Source: Clarkia xantiana subsp. parviflora
Lineage: Eukaryota > Streptophyta > Magnoliopsida > Myrtales > Onagraceae
Direction of reading: 5' to 3'
DNA: 64,000 nucleotides
Assembly: GCA_036873135.1 (NCBI GenBank)
Contig: JAPTYO010000018.1
Location: 124,001-188,000, forward strand
Shown: in pieces, positions 24,890 through 36,680 of the stretch
How positions within the stretch are numbered: position 1 is the first letter of the stretch
Layout: every line of letters begins with the position of its first letter
The notes under the pieces: generated by a model
Seen by the model: the letters and a program-made list of their open reading frames with translations, nothing else
The model's database searches: none
What the model was told of the DNA's origin: nothing
Made by a program: the position numbers and the translations under genes

Positions 24890-25469
24890 TGATGTGTTTC
24901 GACATACGAGCTGAACGCTCCCGATCCTATGCCTTTAAGTAGGCCCCGACGATACGCCTTTAAGTAGGCCCCGATGATATGCCTTTAAGTAGGCCCCGAC
25001 GATATGCCTTTAAGTAGGCCCCGATATTGAATCCCTGAGAATGCTGGCCCTGTCCCGATGACGAGGGGCCCCGAGCGGTAACCAAAGGAGATAACTCTGG
25101 AGTCCCCGACTTCCGTCGGGACTTGCCACCAGAGGACGAGGCCGAGAAACACGCCCACTATCAGCGTAGTGGGGGAGTGGCCTGAAATGACGGAACGTGG
25201 GCTACTGGCCGAGATAAACGGAACGTGGCACTTATCCCAACAGGTAACTGAGGTAACCCCTCCCCTATATAAAGGAAGGAGCTACCTCAGGATTGATACG
25301 TTCATACTTACATACTGATACTTGCTTGCCTGCATCGAGATACTCATTTAAGCATCGGAGAGGGATTCTAGGTCATCGCCCGGTCTATCCCCTTCTTGCA
25401 GGATTACTTGGAGCGAAGGAGTTCGGACTTCCGTCAAGAACGTACCGGAGTTCCAACCGTGATCCAACA
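24890..25469 (+). repeat. D 3' LTR
   Basis: 580 bp from TGATGTGTTTCGAC to GTGATCCAACA, after the polypurine tract GGGGGCAAA. U3 holds four copies of a 25-bp repeat (GCCTTTAAGTAGGCCCC starting at 24931, 24956, 24981, 25006). TATA-like CTATATAAAGG lies near 25264 and the U5 motif AAGCATCGGAGAGGGATTCT near 25352. It belongs to a subfamily distinct from the A1/B LTR. Confidence 0.9.
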
Positions 25470-25474
25470 TTAGC

Positions 25475-25730
25475 TAGGGCTATTATTAACGGATTTCTCC
25501 TAAAAAAAATATTTACGGAAAACCTAGTAAAAACCCTTAATTATCCCTTTGAAATTTCCCCTCACAAATCTCTCGGTAGTTTATTTAGGAAAATTTAAAT
25601 TGTGAGGGAATTTCCCTTAAAACAGTTTCCCTAACCAAACCCTAACAAACCCCTTACTGAAACTAATAAATTTTGAGGGATTTAGTCCCTCACAAAAGAG
25701 CCGTCACAAATTGCAGATTTTCTTGTAGTG
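25475..25730. mobile_element. End of a CACTA-like DNA transposon
   Basis: The stretch ends in TTTTCTTGTAGTG at 25730, the reverse of the CACTACAAGAAAA terminus typical of plant CACTA elements. Inside it, short direct and inverted copies of CCCTCACAAA / TTTGTGAGGGA and GTCACAAATTGC resemble CACTA subterminal repeats. No transposase sequence and no matching start is in the window; the other part may lie left of element D, if D inserted into it. Confidence 0.55.
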
Positions 25731-25870
25731 GGTGTTGGTCGCAGGAGTACGGTGGTGGTCGTCGGAGCTGGATTGGTAGTCACCGGAGCCGGAGTAGTGG
25801 TTGCCGGAGTCGGGTGGTGGTCGCCGGAGCCAGGTGGCGGTGGCCGGAGCCATGGTGGCCTTAAGGGCAT
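25731..25870 (+). repeat. GCCGGAG/GGTGGTGGTCG low-complexity repeat
   Basis: Imperfect repetition of GGTGGTGGTCGCCGGAGC-like units. Both strands are open by composition (Pro/Thr-rich on the minus strand), but nothing suggests a gene. Confidence 0.5.
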
Positions 25871-27614
25871 TTTGGTATTTTCACTTCAAGCATGTGAGGG
25901 GCACACTTGATAGAAGGGCATTTTTGGAAATTTATTTTATTTCCGGTCACATGCCAAGCATGTGAGAAACTTCCGTCAATTAACGGTAAAAACAGACGGA
26001 GACCGTTGTTATCAAGAAAATTGAAACTTCGGACCTCTTAAATCAACATTTTAAACTTCAGACATTTCCCATTAACATGAGGTAAATTTCAGACCTCTCT
26101 TAAGTTATTAACCCTTTTTTTTATATAGGGAAGGTACAAACACTCCCAAAATCCAAGCCGTTGAATCAACCGTTGCATGATGTCGACCGTAGGATGCGAG
26201 AACCTGAACGGTCACTTAATTGGCATTGTTAGATTTAATGATCTAAAAGGTCAATTAATCCCACCTGTCATATAATATTATTGAGGTGAAAAGTCATCCA
26301 ACTGCTGGATCAATTAGATGGAACGTCATTGGATCTCAACCGGCAGAAGATCACGGATCCCCAGAGATTTAACGCTCCAATAAGGAATCCAACGATCATT
26401 GGGTCATCATCCAATAAGGAGCACGTTGAGCGATCATCATCAATGGTCTGCGCCCAAAAGCCACATTCATATCCAACCAACAGCAGACTCTTCCTTGGAT
26501 TGGGGCAATGATGGATATAATCGGTCACATGCCTGCTACATAAAAATGGGTATGTCCGATGACCGTCGACTAGGGGCACCAACATTGGTCTCCTAGCTCG
26601 TCGCCAGTCATAAATGGGGGTATGAATATTTAGGTCGTCGCCCTAGTCATGGTTGGGATCATGAACAATTGGGTCGTCGCCCCTATAGGTTGTCACACAT
26701 CACGTATCTTACTTGAGCCCAAGATAGGATGTGACTATGTCATTTACCACTCTCTAACCTCACGAGTTAAGCTGTTATCTGGGCAATAGCTTCATCTCTG
26801 AAGAGGTGAGCGCTCCGAATTGGGTAATTTCCTTGCCCATACACCTCGTTCTAGGGAGGTCCACTACAAGTAACCGGGTAATGAAAGGAAAGCCACAATC
26901 AAGTAATGAAGTTGTCCAATGGACCTGCCCAATTTCCCTATAAATACCCGTTTATTGAGTTCACCAATATTTACATTCATTCTCATTTGATTCTCAAATA
27001 TAATGATCGCTTTTCTCACGTTAGCATAAGAGAGGGATCTCCCGAGAAAACCATTGGCCAAATATGTTGTGCAGGTGAACATAGCATAGAACAGAGCCAC
27101 CCATGTTGTTCAGATTCCATCAATGCAATGAACCTTGTTTGACATGGTTTCACCAAACCAAGCCATATATCAGGAGATTAATCCCAGCTTTAAAAGACCA
27201 AGGTCATGCCCAATCTCAGAGGTACACACCAGATTAGCCCCAAGGACTTCCACCAAAGACTGCTAAGACTGATAGCCTAAAGAAACTAGGGGCGATACAT
27301 ATAGCATAACAATAGGCGACGCCCAGAAGTCTGTCTTGTTCAATTAAATACGACTTTGAGACAATATAGCAAGTCATTAGTAAGGGTGACACCTCATTGA
27401 TCCTCGTCTTGCCAGGAACCAGTAAAATTGATCGATAGTAACTCCTCCTTAACATGCATGCCAGAGGCGACGCCCCAGAACGCCTGACAACATCCTTGTG
27501 AAGCAATTATTGTACTTGAGGATAAGAATTTATACTCAAAATACGGAAATGTCAATTTTGGTAATCATGGTCAAGCTGGTTAGCCTCTTTGATTTATGGC
27601 ATTTTTAGCTACGT
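25871..27614. other. Non-coding stretch, possibly an old LTR
   Basis: No convincing gene. Between about 26590 and 26700 a phrase with GTCGTCGCC occurs three times. Near 26938 a TATA-like CTATAAATACCCG is followed about 90 bases later by CATAAGAGAGGGATCT. This resembles the TATA-to-U5 arrangement of the Tat LTRs here (TATAAAAGGG, then GCATCGGAGAGGGATTCT), so 26200-27140 may be a decayed solo LTR. I could not find its ends or a target duplication. Confidence 0.3.
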
Positions 27615-27927
27615 TGTTTTAGGTTCAGCTATGGAAACCCTAGAACTGTATGAAAAAGAGACGCTTCCGAGCAAAAGAAAAAACACGCATAGACTCAAGG
27701 GATCTTTATTGAGAATTCCTTCATCTAGCATCACCTCCCCCTCAGCCCTAGATCTATATAGGAATTATAGCTAGTTACAACCAAAACTAACTAAGATGGA
27801 CACAAAGGCCCCTAAACAATAAAATGGGCTGACAACAAATTAAGTCCAATCAACCGACAACATAATAATAGATCTAGGAAAACATAAAAACCCAAGCCTA
27901 CAAACATCAGCTTGCACCAAGCCCTCC
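27615..27927 (-). repeat. F 3' LTR
   Basis: Matches 56549-56900 with scattered differences and indels. Shared phrases include CACCTCCCCCTCAG, CTAACTAAGATGGACACAAAG and GACAACAAATTAAG. The purine-rich tract (TTGAGGAGGAGGG on the minus strand) lies just inside at about 27926-27935. Outer boundary approximate by a few bases. Confidence 0.8.
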
Positions 27928-28074
27928 TCCTCAAGCAGGAAGACTCTTCTCAAAACAGCAATTCTCAGTAACATCTGAAAAACTGAACAATCCAAAGAAA
28001 CAACCAAGAACCACAACCTGTAAAACAAAATTGCACTAACAATCAACTTGCATCACCATCAACCATTTCATCAA

Positions 28075-28657
28075 CACTTTTTTTAAATATATTGTTCAAA
28101 CCAACTCTGCCAGAGAAATAATGATTCTTTCAGCACCTAAAGGCTTTGTAAATATATCAGCTAGTTGATCACCAGTACACAAGTAAACCAACTCAACTGT
28201 ACCATCAACAACCTTATCCCTAACAAGTTGACAATCAATTTCTATGTGATTTGTTCTCTCATGAAAAACCGGGTTATTGGCAATCTGAATGGCTGCTTTA
28301 TTATCACAAAATATCTTAGTTGGTTCAACTTGTGAAAAACCTAATTTAGATACCAATCCCCTCAGCCAAAGCACTTCTTTCAACAAATGACTTATACTTC
28401 TATATTCAGCTTATGCAGAAAAAGTTGACTGTGGTCTGTTTTTTTTTTTTTTTTTCCAAGAAATAATAAACTCTCCTAACTTAACACAATATTTTGTAGT
28501 GAGTTTTCGACTTTCAACATATCTTCCCCAATTAGCATCACAGTAACCAACTAGTTCAATAGAGGAATTAGAAGATAACATAATGCATTTACCTAGTTCC
28601 TGTTTTAAAACATGATTATCCTTAATGCTGCATCCCAATGAGATTTTTTTGGTTTCT
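28075..28657 (-). pseudogene. F RNase H and pol 3' end
   Basis: Encodes the copia RNase H: the first acidic site in YCDANWG (near 28535), then SKK-type region, the second part LKEVLWLRGL, IFCDNKAAIQIANNPVFHERTNHIEIDCQ and the end DIFTKPLG. A run of about 20 T's (28438-28457, A's on the coding strand) sits where copia proteins have a short Lys/Ser segment and alters the frame. Coding continues at 29898-29960 beyond the inserted MULE-like element. Confidence 0.85.
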
Positions 28658-28666
28658 GCATAAATT

Positions 28667-29888
28667 GGGAAAAGTATGTAAAACATACAACGTATTTGAA
28701 AAAGATGGTATTATGGACCAGTATGTTTTAAAATGTACAACATGTTTGCAAAAGCTGGTAAAATAATACTTTGTCCACGTGCAATTAAATATTGCGTTAG
28801 AAGAACATGTGTTGGTCACGTGTGAAAATTATAATAATAAAATAATTAAAAAAGAAATAGAAGAACATTCAGAGAAGAGCCGATCTCCATCGTCTTCTCC
28901 GTCCTATCTGGCTGCACATTCTGACGACACATCCTAGCTTCGACCTTGGCCTCTCCTCCCGCCTCTGCCGAAGCCTTACCACTGTCTCAGCCAGACCACC
29001 GGAGTTCCACCAGATATTTACAATTATGATTAGAAAAACAAGGCAACCATGAAAAGATTCATTTCCAAACCTAGTCACTGTGAATTTCACGATTCATGAA
29101 GTAACGACAGACATGCAATGGTCTCTCTCTTGATGAATGAAGATACAGTGAAAATCTTCCTTCGTGACCCTACCAGAAATCTTTAGGCTATCAAGTGAAT
29201 TCAACCAACTATTACAAGTAATAACAATCTCAAACCATTAAGCATCAGACATGTGCATTGAAGAACCCACATATTCGACATAAACATAAAACATAAAACA
29301 TGTGTAAATTAAACCCATAGGGATACCTTTAAAGGAAAGTATCTTTATACTCTTGGTTTCACTTTCTTGCAAAATAGAAGGTAAGAGCAACACATTGGAT
29401 GATTATATCCAGCCAACTAGTAAGATTCAAATGCATGACATCAGCACATCGACGATGCTACAGCTCTATTGAAGATTTCAATCTTCGTAATTCTAATCCA
29501 GAATCACCTGAACACAAGCAAAATTTCTAAATATATAACGATAAGGCTCCGACAGAGGCGAGATGAGCAACTAAGGTCGAAGTGTATGAGGTGTCGTCGG
29601 AATGTGCAACCAGGCCGGACTATAAAATACGATAGAGAACACCGGCGTTGAGCGGGAAGATGAAAACGAAGCCCTTCTATGAATGTACTTTTATTTCTTT
29701 TTTAATTATTTTATTATTATTGTTTTCAAAAACACGTGACCAACACATGTGCTTCTAACGATATATTTAACTGCACGTTGACAAAATAATATTTTACCAT
29801 TTTTTGCAAACATGTTGTACATTTTAAAACATACTGGTCCATAAAACCATCTTTTTCAAACATATTGTATGTTTTACATACTTTTCCC
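28667..29888. mobile_element. MULE-like non-autonomous element with long inverted repeats
   Basis: 1,222 bp beginning GGGAAAAGTATGTAAAACATAC and ending in its inverted copy (TACTTTTCCC). Inverted repeats extend about 320-340 bp on each side (to about 28990 and from about 29545), and the centre has no coding sequence. Flanks are GCATAAATT (28658-28666) and TCATAAATT (29889-29897): eight identical bases, nine with one mismatch, which fits Mutator-like elements. It interrupts F between reverse transcriptase and RNase H; the copia protein reads on sensibly (SEFM to KPKKSHWDAA) when it is removed. Confidence 0.8.
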
Positions 29889-29897
29889 TCATAAATT

Positions 29898-29960
29898 CAC
29901 TGAGATGTCTAATAGCAAATGAAATGTCAGGTCTAGTAACACTTAAATATAGGAACTTTC
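29898..29960 (-). pseudogene. F reverse transcriptase C-terminal fragment
   Basis: Short piece encoding FLYLSVTRPDISFAIRHLSEF, the conserved copia segment after the reverse transcriptase palm. It ends at the CTTTC duplicated by C1. The upstream coding part lies at 50444 onward. Confidence 0.9.
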
Positions 29961-31077
29961 TGATGGATATACGCCCAATTTGAACCCGTTGACTTCCGAA
30001 CCGTTGTATTTTTATCATCCCATTAACAATTGTAAATCGAAACTTAAACCCGGACACTTCGCGAGAACATCAACGGCTCGGACGAGGCCGAAGCGCTCGT
30101 CCGGCCAAGGTAAACTCACCTAGGTGAGGTTGGGTGGCCACACCCGACCTCCCCTAGGGGAGATCGGGTAAGCCAACCCGATCTCCCCTAGGGGAGATCG
30201 GGTGGACCAACCCGATCTCCCCTAGGAGAGATCGGGTGGACCAACCCGATCTCCCCTAGGAGAGATCGGGTTGGCCAACCCGATCTCCCCTAGGAGAGAT
30301 CGGGTCGGCCAACCCGATCTCTCCTAGGAGAGATCGGGTCGGCCAACCCGATCTCTCCTAGGAGGGATGGGGTCGGCCAACCCCATCCTCCCTAGGAGGG
30401 GTTGGCCAACCCCATCCTCCCTAGGAGGGGTTGGGTGCCCTCACCCAACCCCTACCCTTGGGGGTCGGATTTCTCCTCCCCCCAAAGGGCCCCGGCACCA
30501 TTTTTGGACTCCCACACTCGGTTCACTCCGCCTACCTTCTCCGTATCCTAAGGTCTAAATTATGCGCTTAAAGGTTAATTAATTGTGTTTAAAGGTTAAC
30601 GATGTCATTAAGCCATCTTAATGACACCGTTGCCTATAAATACCCCACCTTCACAATTCATTTGGACATCTTGGCAAGTTGCACAATTTTGCTCTGACCT
30701 CTCTCTAGCTTTATCTCTCTAAAACCGTACTGACTTAGGCATCGGAGAGGGTTCATCAGGCACCACCCCCCCCCCCCTCTGTGCCTGGTATTGCCCCTCT
30801 TGCAGGGTGGCAAGGAGAAGAGCCAAGGAAGCAGAAGTGCATAGAGCAGTAGGACAAGCCCCAGGGTAAGAAGTACAAGCCTCAGGAGGTCAGAAGGAGA
30901 GAAGGAAAGGAGATCAGAAGGAGAGAAGAGAATGACATATATCAGAACGACTACCCTAAGGGAGCAGAAGGGCATGTATCAGAATGACTAGTCCTAGGAA
31001 CACTGAACCCGACATTTCATTAGTGAGAGATAAATTCTAGATTGACGACCCGTTGACCTAGACTTTATAACCTAACA
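29961..31077 (+). repeat. C1 5' LTR
   Basis: 1,117 bp, TGATGGATATACGCC to TAACCTAACA. Holds nine palindrome units in U3 (30140-30440), TATA-like CTATAAATACCCC (about 30642), the U5 motif GGCATCGGAGAGGGTTCATC (about 30739) and a C run. It is 129 bp longer than its partner at 49456, mostly because of four extra palindrome units. Confidence 0.93.
30140..30440. repeat. Palindrome array in C1 5' LTR (9 units)
   Basis: Tandem 34-bp units, each a near-perfect palindrome centred on CCTAGG (for example ATCTCTCCTAGGAGAGAT), joined through a second palindrome centred on TTGGCCAA. Nine CTAG centres counted. The DNA can fold into a row of hairpins. Equivalent arrays: 34420-34620 (6 units), 44085-44340 (8), 49645-49800 (5). 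Confidence 0.92.
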
Positions 31078-31098
31078 CTTGGCGCCGTCTGTGGGCTT
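31078..31098 (+). other. Primer-binding site of C1
   Basis: CTTGGCGCCGTCTGTGGG directly after the LTR, the same as in B apart from one spacer base. Confidence 0.75.
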
Positions 31099-31130
31099 CG
31101 AACAGAAAGCCTGGCAATAACAAGAGCGAT

Positions 31131-34100
31131 GACGAACAGCTTAGTATCTAGGCATCACCGCCCACCTGGGGGCAATAGGCGAGGGAGACAGCCTATACCT
31201 CCAGCAAGGCAGCCTAACCCAGAGAAATAGCCTGCACACCAGAGCCTCAGGTAGCCCCACAGGCACCCCAGCCTAACAAGCAGGGAGGAGGCTTCCACAG
31301 CTCCAACTCCATTGACTAGGAAGCCACAGGGACAGGGGGCAACAAGGAGTGCCATCCCAATACACGGCACCTCCACAGGGGTACTACTATGAGGCACAAC
31401 TTCAAGGGTATCCATATGGAATACTAACTCAAAGGAACGACAATCGTGCCCACACAACCAACATAAGGCCCGCATACTCGCAAGGAGCACAGACAGTGAC
31501 TCCGAGGTTGATGAACGCATTGGATGAGCTGCTAGCTCATATAGAGACTCTGAGGAACAGGCAGAGAAGGCAACACCGACAGGAAGGAGAAGAAGCTCAT
31601 GAAGAGGAGCAAATCCCAACGGAAGAACGCCACTCGCACCCTCGAACAGGGCAGCGAGGAGAACAAAGGAGAGACAACCAAAGGCCACCCCCAGGGGAAG
31701 GCAGCAGTCTGTGCCTCCAAGGCAGCAACAGACACAACAGGATGCCAGGGCATACACACCTCTGGGGGCAGACAGATAAGCAAGACCTCCAAGGAGGCAT
31801 GAATTCAACCAAGTACCCCAACAGGGACATACACCGCACTAAGGGAGGACATACATGCCAGACCAACAAGGATATAGGAGTTCCAACATCCACCCTGGCA
31901 ATGAACACATACAGTCCGCATCACCACAGACATGACTAAGGGACATACCAAGGAAAGCTCAAAGGGAGGGACATAGTCCCAACAACACAACAAGGAAACC
32001 ACCTACCCATGATACAGCACGACAGGTCCAAACCCCTCATGCATTACAACCCTTGGCACACAGCACCCTAGGACAGGGGAGGAGTTGAAAAGACAAGGAT
32101 TTGAACAGAGGACTCATAGAGTACCACACCACGTCAGCACATAGCTACTACAATGGGAAGTCTCATGGAGAGACATAGTAGAGTGAAATCGCACATAGCA
32201 TACATGAAGGATACACCTCCACATAGTCCACCTTGCAAGGATGCGACCTTATATCCCTCAAGTGGAAGAAATACACACAGACTAACGGAGGAAAACAGTT
32301 ACATTACCAAGGAAGCAGGGGATATCAACACCCACACCCATATCCTCCCCATATCCTCTTATTTAATTTAACTGCATAACAAGTCAACTCCCTAAAAGGG
32401 GTAGATTTTGATACTTGATATCAACATGTTTTCCAAGAATGACCATACCGGACGTCTTCGGGCTCCGTGATATATATATACACAGGTGGACCACTAGAAG
32501 AATCAGTAAAAGGCCGTCGCCAATCAAGAGATGCACAAGCAACAGATTCCTCAATCCCAAAGAACACCTATAAGGTCAAGTTTCTAGGAAAGATCACAAG
32601 ATGGAAGGCTCACTTACAAAAATAAGTCGAGCACTCCCAACACCCTATAGAGGAACTACCATGAAGGTCACAAAGGATTACCCCTACTACAACCTTCCAC
32701 TAAGCATCCTAGGGCCAGGCCCGTCAAAGGATCCCATCTGGCATTGGTATGCAAGGGGGGCACCAGTCACAACATGCCCTCCCCACAAACGCCCATTAGC
32801 ACAAGAGGGGGTAGCCGCGAACACATCCCTCCAAAAATAGAGGAAACCATATCACATGGGCAACACCCACCATCAGAGACAAACACCTCCAGCGGATCTT
32901 TATGACTTCACCTAGTAAGCTCATCCCAGGTAATGGAATACACTTCCATCAAAAATGCTCAAGGACACCAAACCTAGCAAAGGAAGAATGGCGACACCAT
33001 CATCAAGCTTTTAAAAAAGGGATATGGAAAACATAGTATTTCCACACAATGATATATTAGTCATAAGAGAGGGAATCACCAACTTTGACATGAAGAGAAC
33101 CATAGTGCATGAAGGGAGTCCGTCAGACATCTCCCATGACCAACCATTGATGATACTAGAGAAGAGTCAGGCATACCTAATACCAAGGGACCCCCTACTA
33201 GTAAAGGTGGTCAGAACATCAACACACCCATTAGGGACACGGCACTGCAAATGAACCAGGAAAAGGATGGAACACATATCCTTACAAGTATCCTTACAAG
33301 TATCCTTGCATTTATCCTTGCAAAAATAAACTCCGTAGATAAAGAAGTCATCTAATAGATGACTATGTCTCTGTTCTCAAAATATGATCCTAACCCGGAG
33401 ATACTTGGACTCCGTATCATATATGCAATGAATAACATGTTCATCAAAGATAGGTACACGAAGATTCAAGACAGCGCCATAAAGATTAGGCGCATACCTC
33501 TACCAAGTACGACACATTTGAGTGTTCACAATCACTCCTTCGCCATCTCACAAGAAAGGAAGGCAACCGAGGATACAAGTCCTAATAGAATAAACATCGG
33601 TAGAAAATCCTGTCATTGAAGTCATGCACCAAGAGAGAAACTCTAAAGATACAAGATTAGCAAAAGAGATAGTGCAACAACTAGAGTATGAAAAAGGAGA
33701 TACATCTCCTATCAAGAGCCTTAAGGCAGGATAATAGTTCTACAAGATCAACCAAAGAAGAGCTCAAAAGCTTGGGGAGTAAGGTTTCAAGATTGACCAT
33801 CACACTAGACGCACATCCCGATCAACCACCTTGTCTGCAAATGATAAGACATTTGACTCTGGCATCCCATCAAGAGGAGAACCCCGATAAAAGGGGCACT
33901 AGAAAAATATCCCGCCTTTAAGGCCATACGCCGAATACATGATGAATGAAGGTTATGACAAAACAAAAAAGGAGGGACTTGTCAGCTCAACACACCTCAA
34001 ACACGTATACGTACGCAACACAAATGCAGCCCCTAATGAAGTCATCCAACAAGGAATAGCCAATACAGGGGCAAAACCATGGAAAATCATGCAGCATCAC

Positions 34101-34231
34101 CGGCAAACCTAAAGAAAAACGCCCTTTTTAGATTCAAGTCCTAATGCAAAGGAAGACTATAATCAACATTCAAGGTAGGAGGAGCATGACCAATGTGACA
34201 CCCCCTAAAGGCATTGAAGAATACTCCAATG
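31131..34231 (+). pseudogene. C1 gag and protease, decayed
   Basis: Starts ATGACGAACAGC, matching the gag start of C2 at 35193. Gag N-terminal phrases (YTPLGADR, ARPPRR) are scattered over three frames with stops. Near 33030-33110 the frame reads IVFPHNDILVI and NFDMKRTIVHEGSPSD, which aligns with C2's protease (IVFPHDDALVI, NFDVKRILVDGGSSAD), so the catalytic Asp (DGG) has become HEG. The reading is dead, and the spacing from protease to C2 (about 1.1 kb) leaves no space for pol. Confidence 0.75.
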
Positions 34232-34236
34232 TGAAG

Positions 34237-35141
34237 TGATGGATATACGCCCAATTTGAACCCGTTGACTTCCGAACCGTTGTATTTTTATCGTCCCATT
34301 TATGATTGCAAATCGAAACTTCAACCCGGACACTTCGCGAGACCATCGACGGCTCGGACGGGGCCGAAGCGCCCGTCCAACAGGGCGAACTCACCTAGGT
34401 GAGGTTGGGTGGCCACACCCGACCTCCCCTAGGGGAGATCGGGTTGGCCAACCCGATCTCTCCTAGGAGAGATCGGGTTGGCCAACCCGATCTCTCCTAG
34501 GAGAGATCGGGTCAGCCAACCCGATCTCTCCTAGGAGAGATCGGGTCGGCCAACCCGATCCCTCCTAGGAGGGATGGGGTTGGCCAACCCCACCCTCCCT
34601 AGGAGGGGTTGGGTGTCCTCACCCAACCCCTACCCTTGGGGGTCGGATTTCTCCCCCCCAAGGGCCCCGGCACCCCTTTAAGACGCCCATGCTCGGTCCA
34701 CTCCGCCTACCTCCTCCGAATCCTAAGGTCTTAATTATGTACTTAAAGGTTAGTTAATTGTGTTTAGAGGTTAACGATGTCATTAAGCCACCTTAATGAC
34801 ACCGTTGCCTATAAATACCCCACCTTCACAACTCATTTGAACATCTTGGCTATTTGGACAATTTAGCTCTGACATCTCTCTAGCTTTATCTCTCTAGAAG
34901 TATAGTTCTGACTTAGGCATCGGAGAGGGTTCACCAGGCACCACCCCCCCCTCCTCCGTGTCTGGTATTGCCCCTTTTGCAGGGCAAAGGGAGAGAAGAA
35001 GAGAAGGAACCAAGGGAAGAAGGAACGGAAGAAGGACATAGGAAAAGACAAGGCGACTTGAGAAGACCGGATCACACACACCCCCTATAAGGAGTGGGAT
35101 TAAAGCCGACATCCCGTTGACTGAGATCCCATAACTTAACA
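34237..35141 (+). repeat. C2 5' LTR
   Basis: 905 bp, with six palindrome units. Nearly identical to the partner at 43898 outside the array; the 68-bp length difference equals exactly two 34-bp units. TATA-like CTATAAATACCCC near 34810; U5 motif GGCATCGGAGAGGGTTCACC near 34916. Confidence 0.94.
34420..34620. repeat. Palindrome array in C2 5' LTR (6 units)
   Basis: Six CCTAGG-centred palindromes joined by TTGGCCAA-type centres, 34-bp period, as in the other C LTRs. Confidence 0.9.
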
Positions 35142-35162
35142 CTTGGCGCCGTCTGTAGGCTT
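35142..35162 (+). other. Primer-binding site of C2
   Basis: CTTGGCGCCGTCTGTAGGC after the LTR; one base differs from C1 (GTAGG for GTGGG). Confidence 0.75.
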
Positions 35163-35192
35163 CGGACAGAAAGCCTGGCTATTACACGAGCT

Positions 35193-36680
35193 ATGACGAA
35201 TAGTAGGGTGTCCAGGCCCCAACACCCACCCGGGGGCAATGGGCGGAGAAGAGAACCCATACCTCCAGGGAGGCGGCCTGACCCTGGGAAGCAGCCAATG
35301 CATCCAGAGCCCCAAGAAATACCACAACCTCCTCAGCAACAGAACAACCAGGAGGGAGGACCTTCACGCCCAGCTGGGGCTGAGTCCTCCACAGCCTCCA
35401 CCCCCCGGGCAAGAAGGCCACAGAGAGCAAGAGGACAACAGGGAGTGCCTTCCCACAACACGGCACCCCCTGAGGGATACTATTATGAAGAGCAACCCCA
35501 AGGGTACCCGTATGGGATGCCAGCACAGAGAGGTGGCAACCGCGCCCACACAGCATATGCAAGGCAGGCATACACCCAAGGGACTTACACTGAAGCTCAG
35601 GAGGAGGAGCAGATCCCAGCAAAGAGCACTACTCGCACCCTCAAGCAGGGCAGCGAGAGGAACAAAGAAGATATCACCAGGAGCCACCCCCAGAAGGCAG
35701 GCAACAATTTGTGCCTCCTAGGCAACAGCAGAACAACAGGGCTTACACCCCGCTTGGGGAGGAAAGACAAGCAAGACCTCCAAGGAGGCAGGACTTCTAT
35801 GAAGCACCCCAGCAGGCGTATCAAGAGTACACCTACAGTCCATACCAGCAGGGACAAGGGAACCCAGTAAGCCCAGTCTACAACTACAATGGATATCAGA
35901 GGGATTATACTCCGGCACAGGTGATGATCACCCCGGAGGAGATAGAAGCCATGATAACCCGGAAATTGAATGAGTCAAAGAAACCCAGCCTGCATTGTCT
36001 AAGTGACAAGACGAACCACCCTTTCACAAGGGAACTGGAGATGAACAGGGTGCCAGACTCCCTGCACACTGTGCAAATTGCAAAGTACAACGGGAAAGGA
36101 GACCCCCTAGAGCATATCCAACAGCATGAGGCCTCTCTATTCGGGAGGACAACTGATGAAAGATACAAGGCACTCCTTTTCCCAAACACCCTATCAGGGG
36201 TGGCCTCACATTGGTTCTTCAGCCTGCCCTCTGAGAGCATCCACTCATGGGAGCAGCTAAAAGCTAAGTTTCTGCAGAGATACCTAGGGGAGAGGAAACT
36301 CCTCAAGGGAACAGGCTCCATTGATGACATAAAACAAGAATACGATGAAACCCTGGCCAGCTACTACACTAGGTTCAACCAGAATATTGCAGACATCCAG
36401 GGAGACATTACTGAAGGGGAGATAATCCGAGCCTTTATCAGAAACTTAGGTCGCTTTGGGTCAACATTGGCTGAAAAGATGGCCAAAAGCCAGCAAGCAC
36501 CTTGGAGGAGCTTGCAGGGAGAGTTAAAACGCATATTGACCTTGAGAGGCACAGGGCAAGCAAGAAGGCCAAAATCCAGGCAGCCAAGGAGGATAATCAA
36601 AGGCCAAACAAAGGCAAGCCACCCCAGGCACCACATCAGCAAGGCAACAAGAGTGGCGTCCGCCACAGCAAAGAAACCAA
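35193..36680 (+). pseudogene. C2 gag with frameshifts
   Basis: Start ATG 35193, 52 bases after the LTR. The N-terminal part is Pro/Gln/Arg-rich (PEGYYYEEQPQGYPYG region). A frameshift near 35590-35710 moves reading to the frame with YTPAQVMITPEEIEAMI and a capsid of the Retrotrans_gag family: KYNGKGDPLEHIQQHEASLF, ALLFPNTLSGVASHWFFSL, SIDDIKQ and IIRAFIRNLG (to about 36460). Two further shifts near 36500 and 36660 lead through MEELAGRVKTHIDLERH to the next frame. Gag would form the particle; this copy cannot make it in one piece without recoding. Confidence 0.82.

Larger units (their letters stand above)
3252..25469 (+). mobile_element. Tat-lineage Ty3/gypsy element D, interrupted by B
   Basis: Contains gag-pol (3262-8829), a minisatellite, an antisense accessory gene in two halves, a polypurine tract (24876-24889) and a 580-bp 3' LTR. 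B lies between 10882 and 22840. Without B the visible part is about 10.3 kb. D's 3' LTR differs clearly from the LTR at 2533-3251, and D's integrase and accessory protein differ from those of A1/B, so 2533-3251 is not its 5' LTR. D's primer-binding site and first codons are absent, consistent with A1 having split D there. The bases after D are TTAGC. Confidence 0.8.

Noticed and set aside
25682..25870. Pro/Thr-rich minus-strand frame
   Set aside because: Produced by the GCCGGAG/GGTGGTGGTCG low-complexity repeat and runs into the CACTA end.
26868..26890. CACTACAAG as a second CACTA terminus
   Set aside because: Only nine bases match, the following bases (TAACCGGG) do not fit, and no partner end or duplication is seen.
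28438..28457. Poly-T run as a retroposon tail
   Set aside because: It sits inside the copia RNase H coding region with coding on both sides and no duplicated flank; a mononucleotide expansion explains it.
31155..31808. 217-codon minus-strand open frame in C1
   Set aside because: Shadow of the decayed gag (Gly/Pro-rich composition); the corresponding C2 region has similar minus-strand shadows in different frames.
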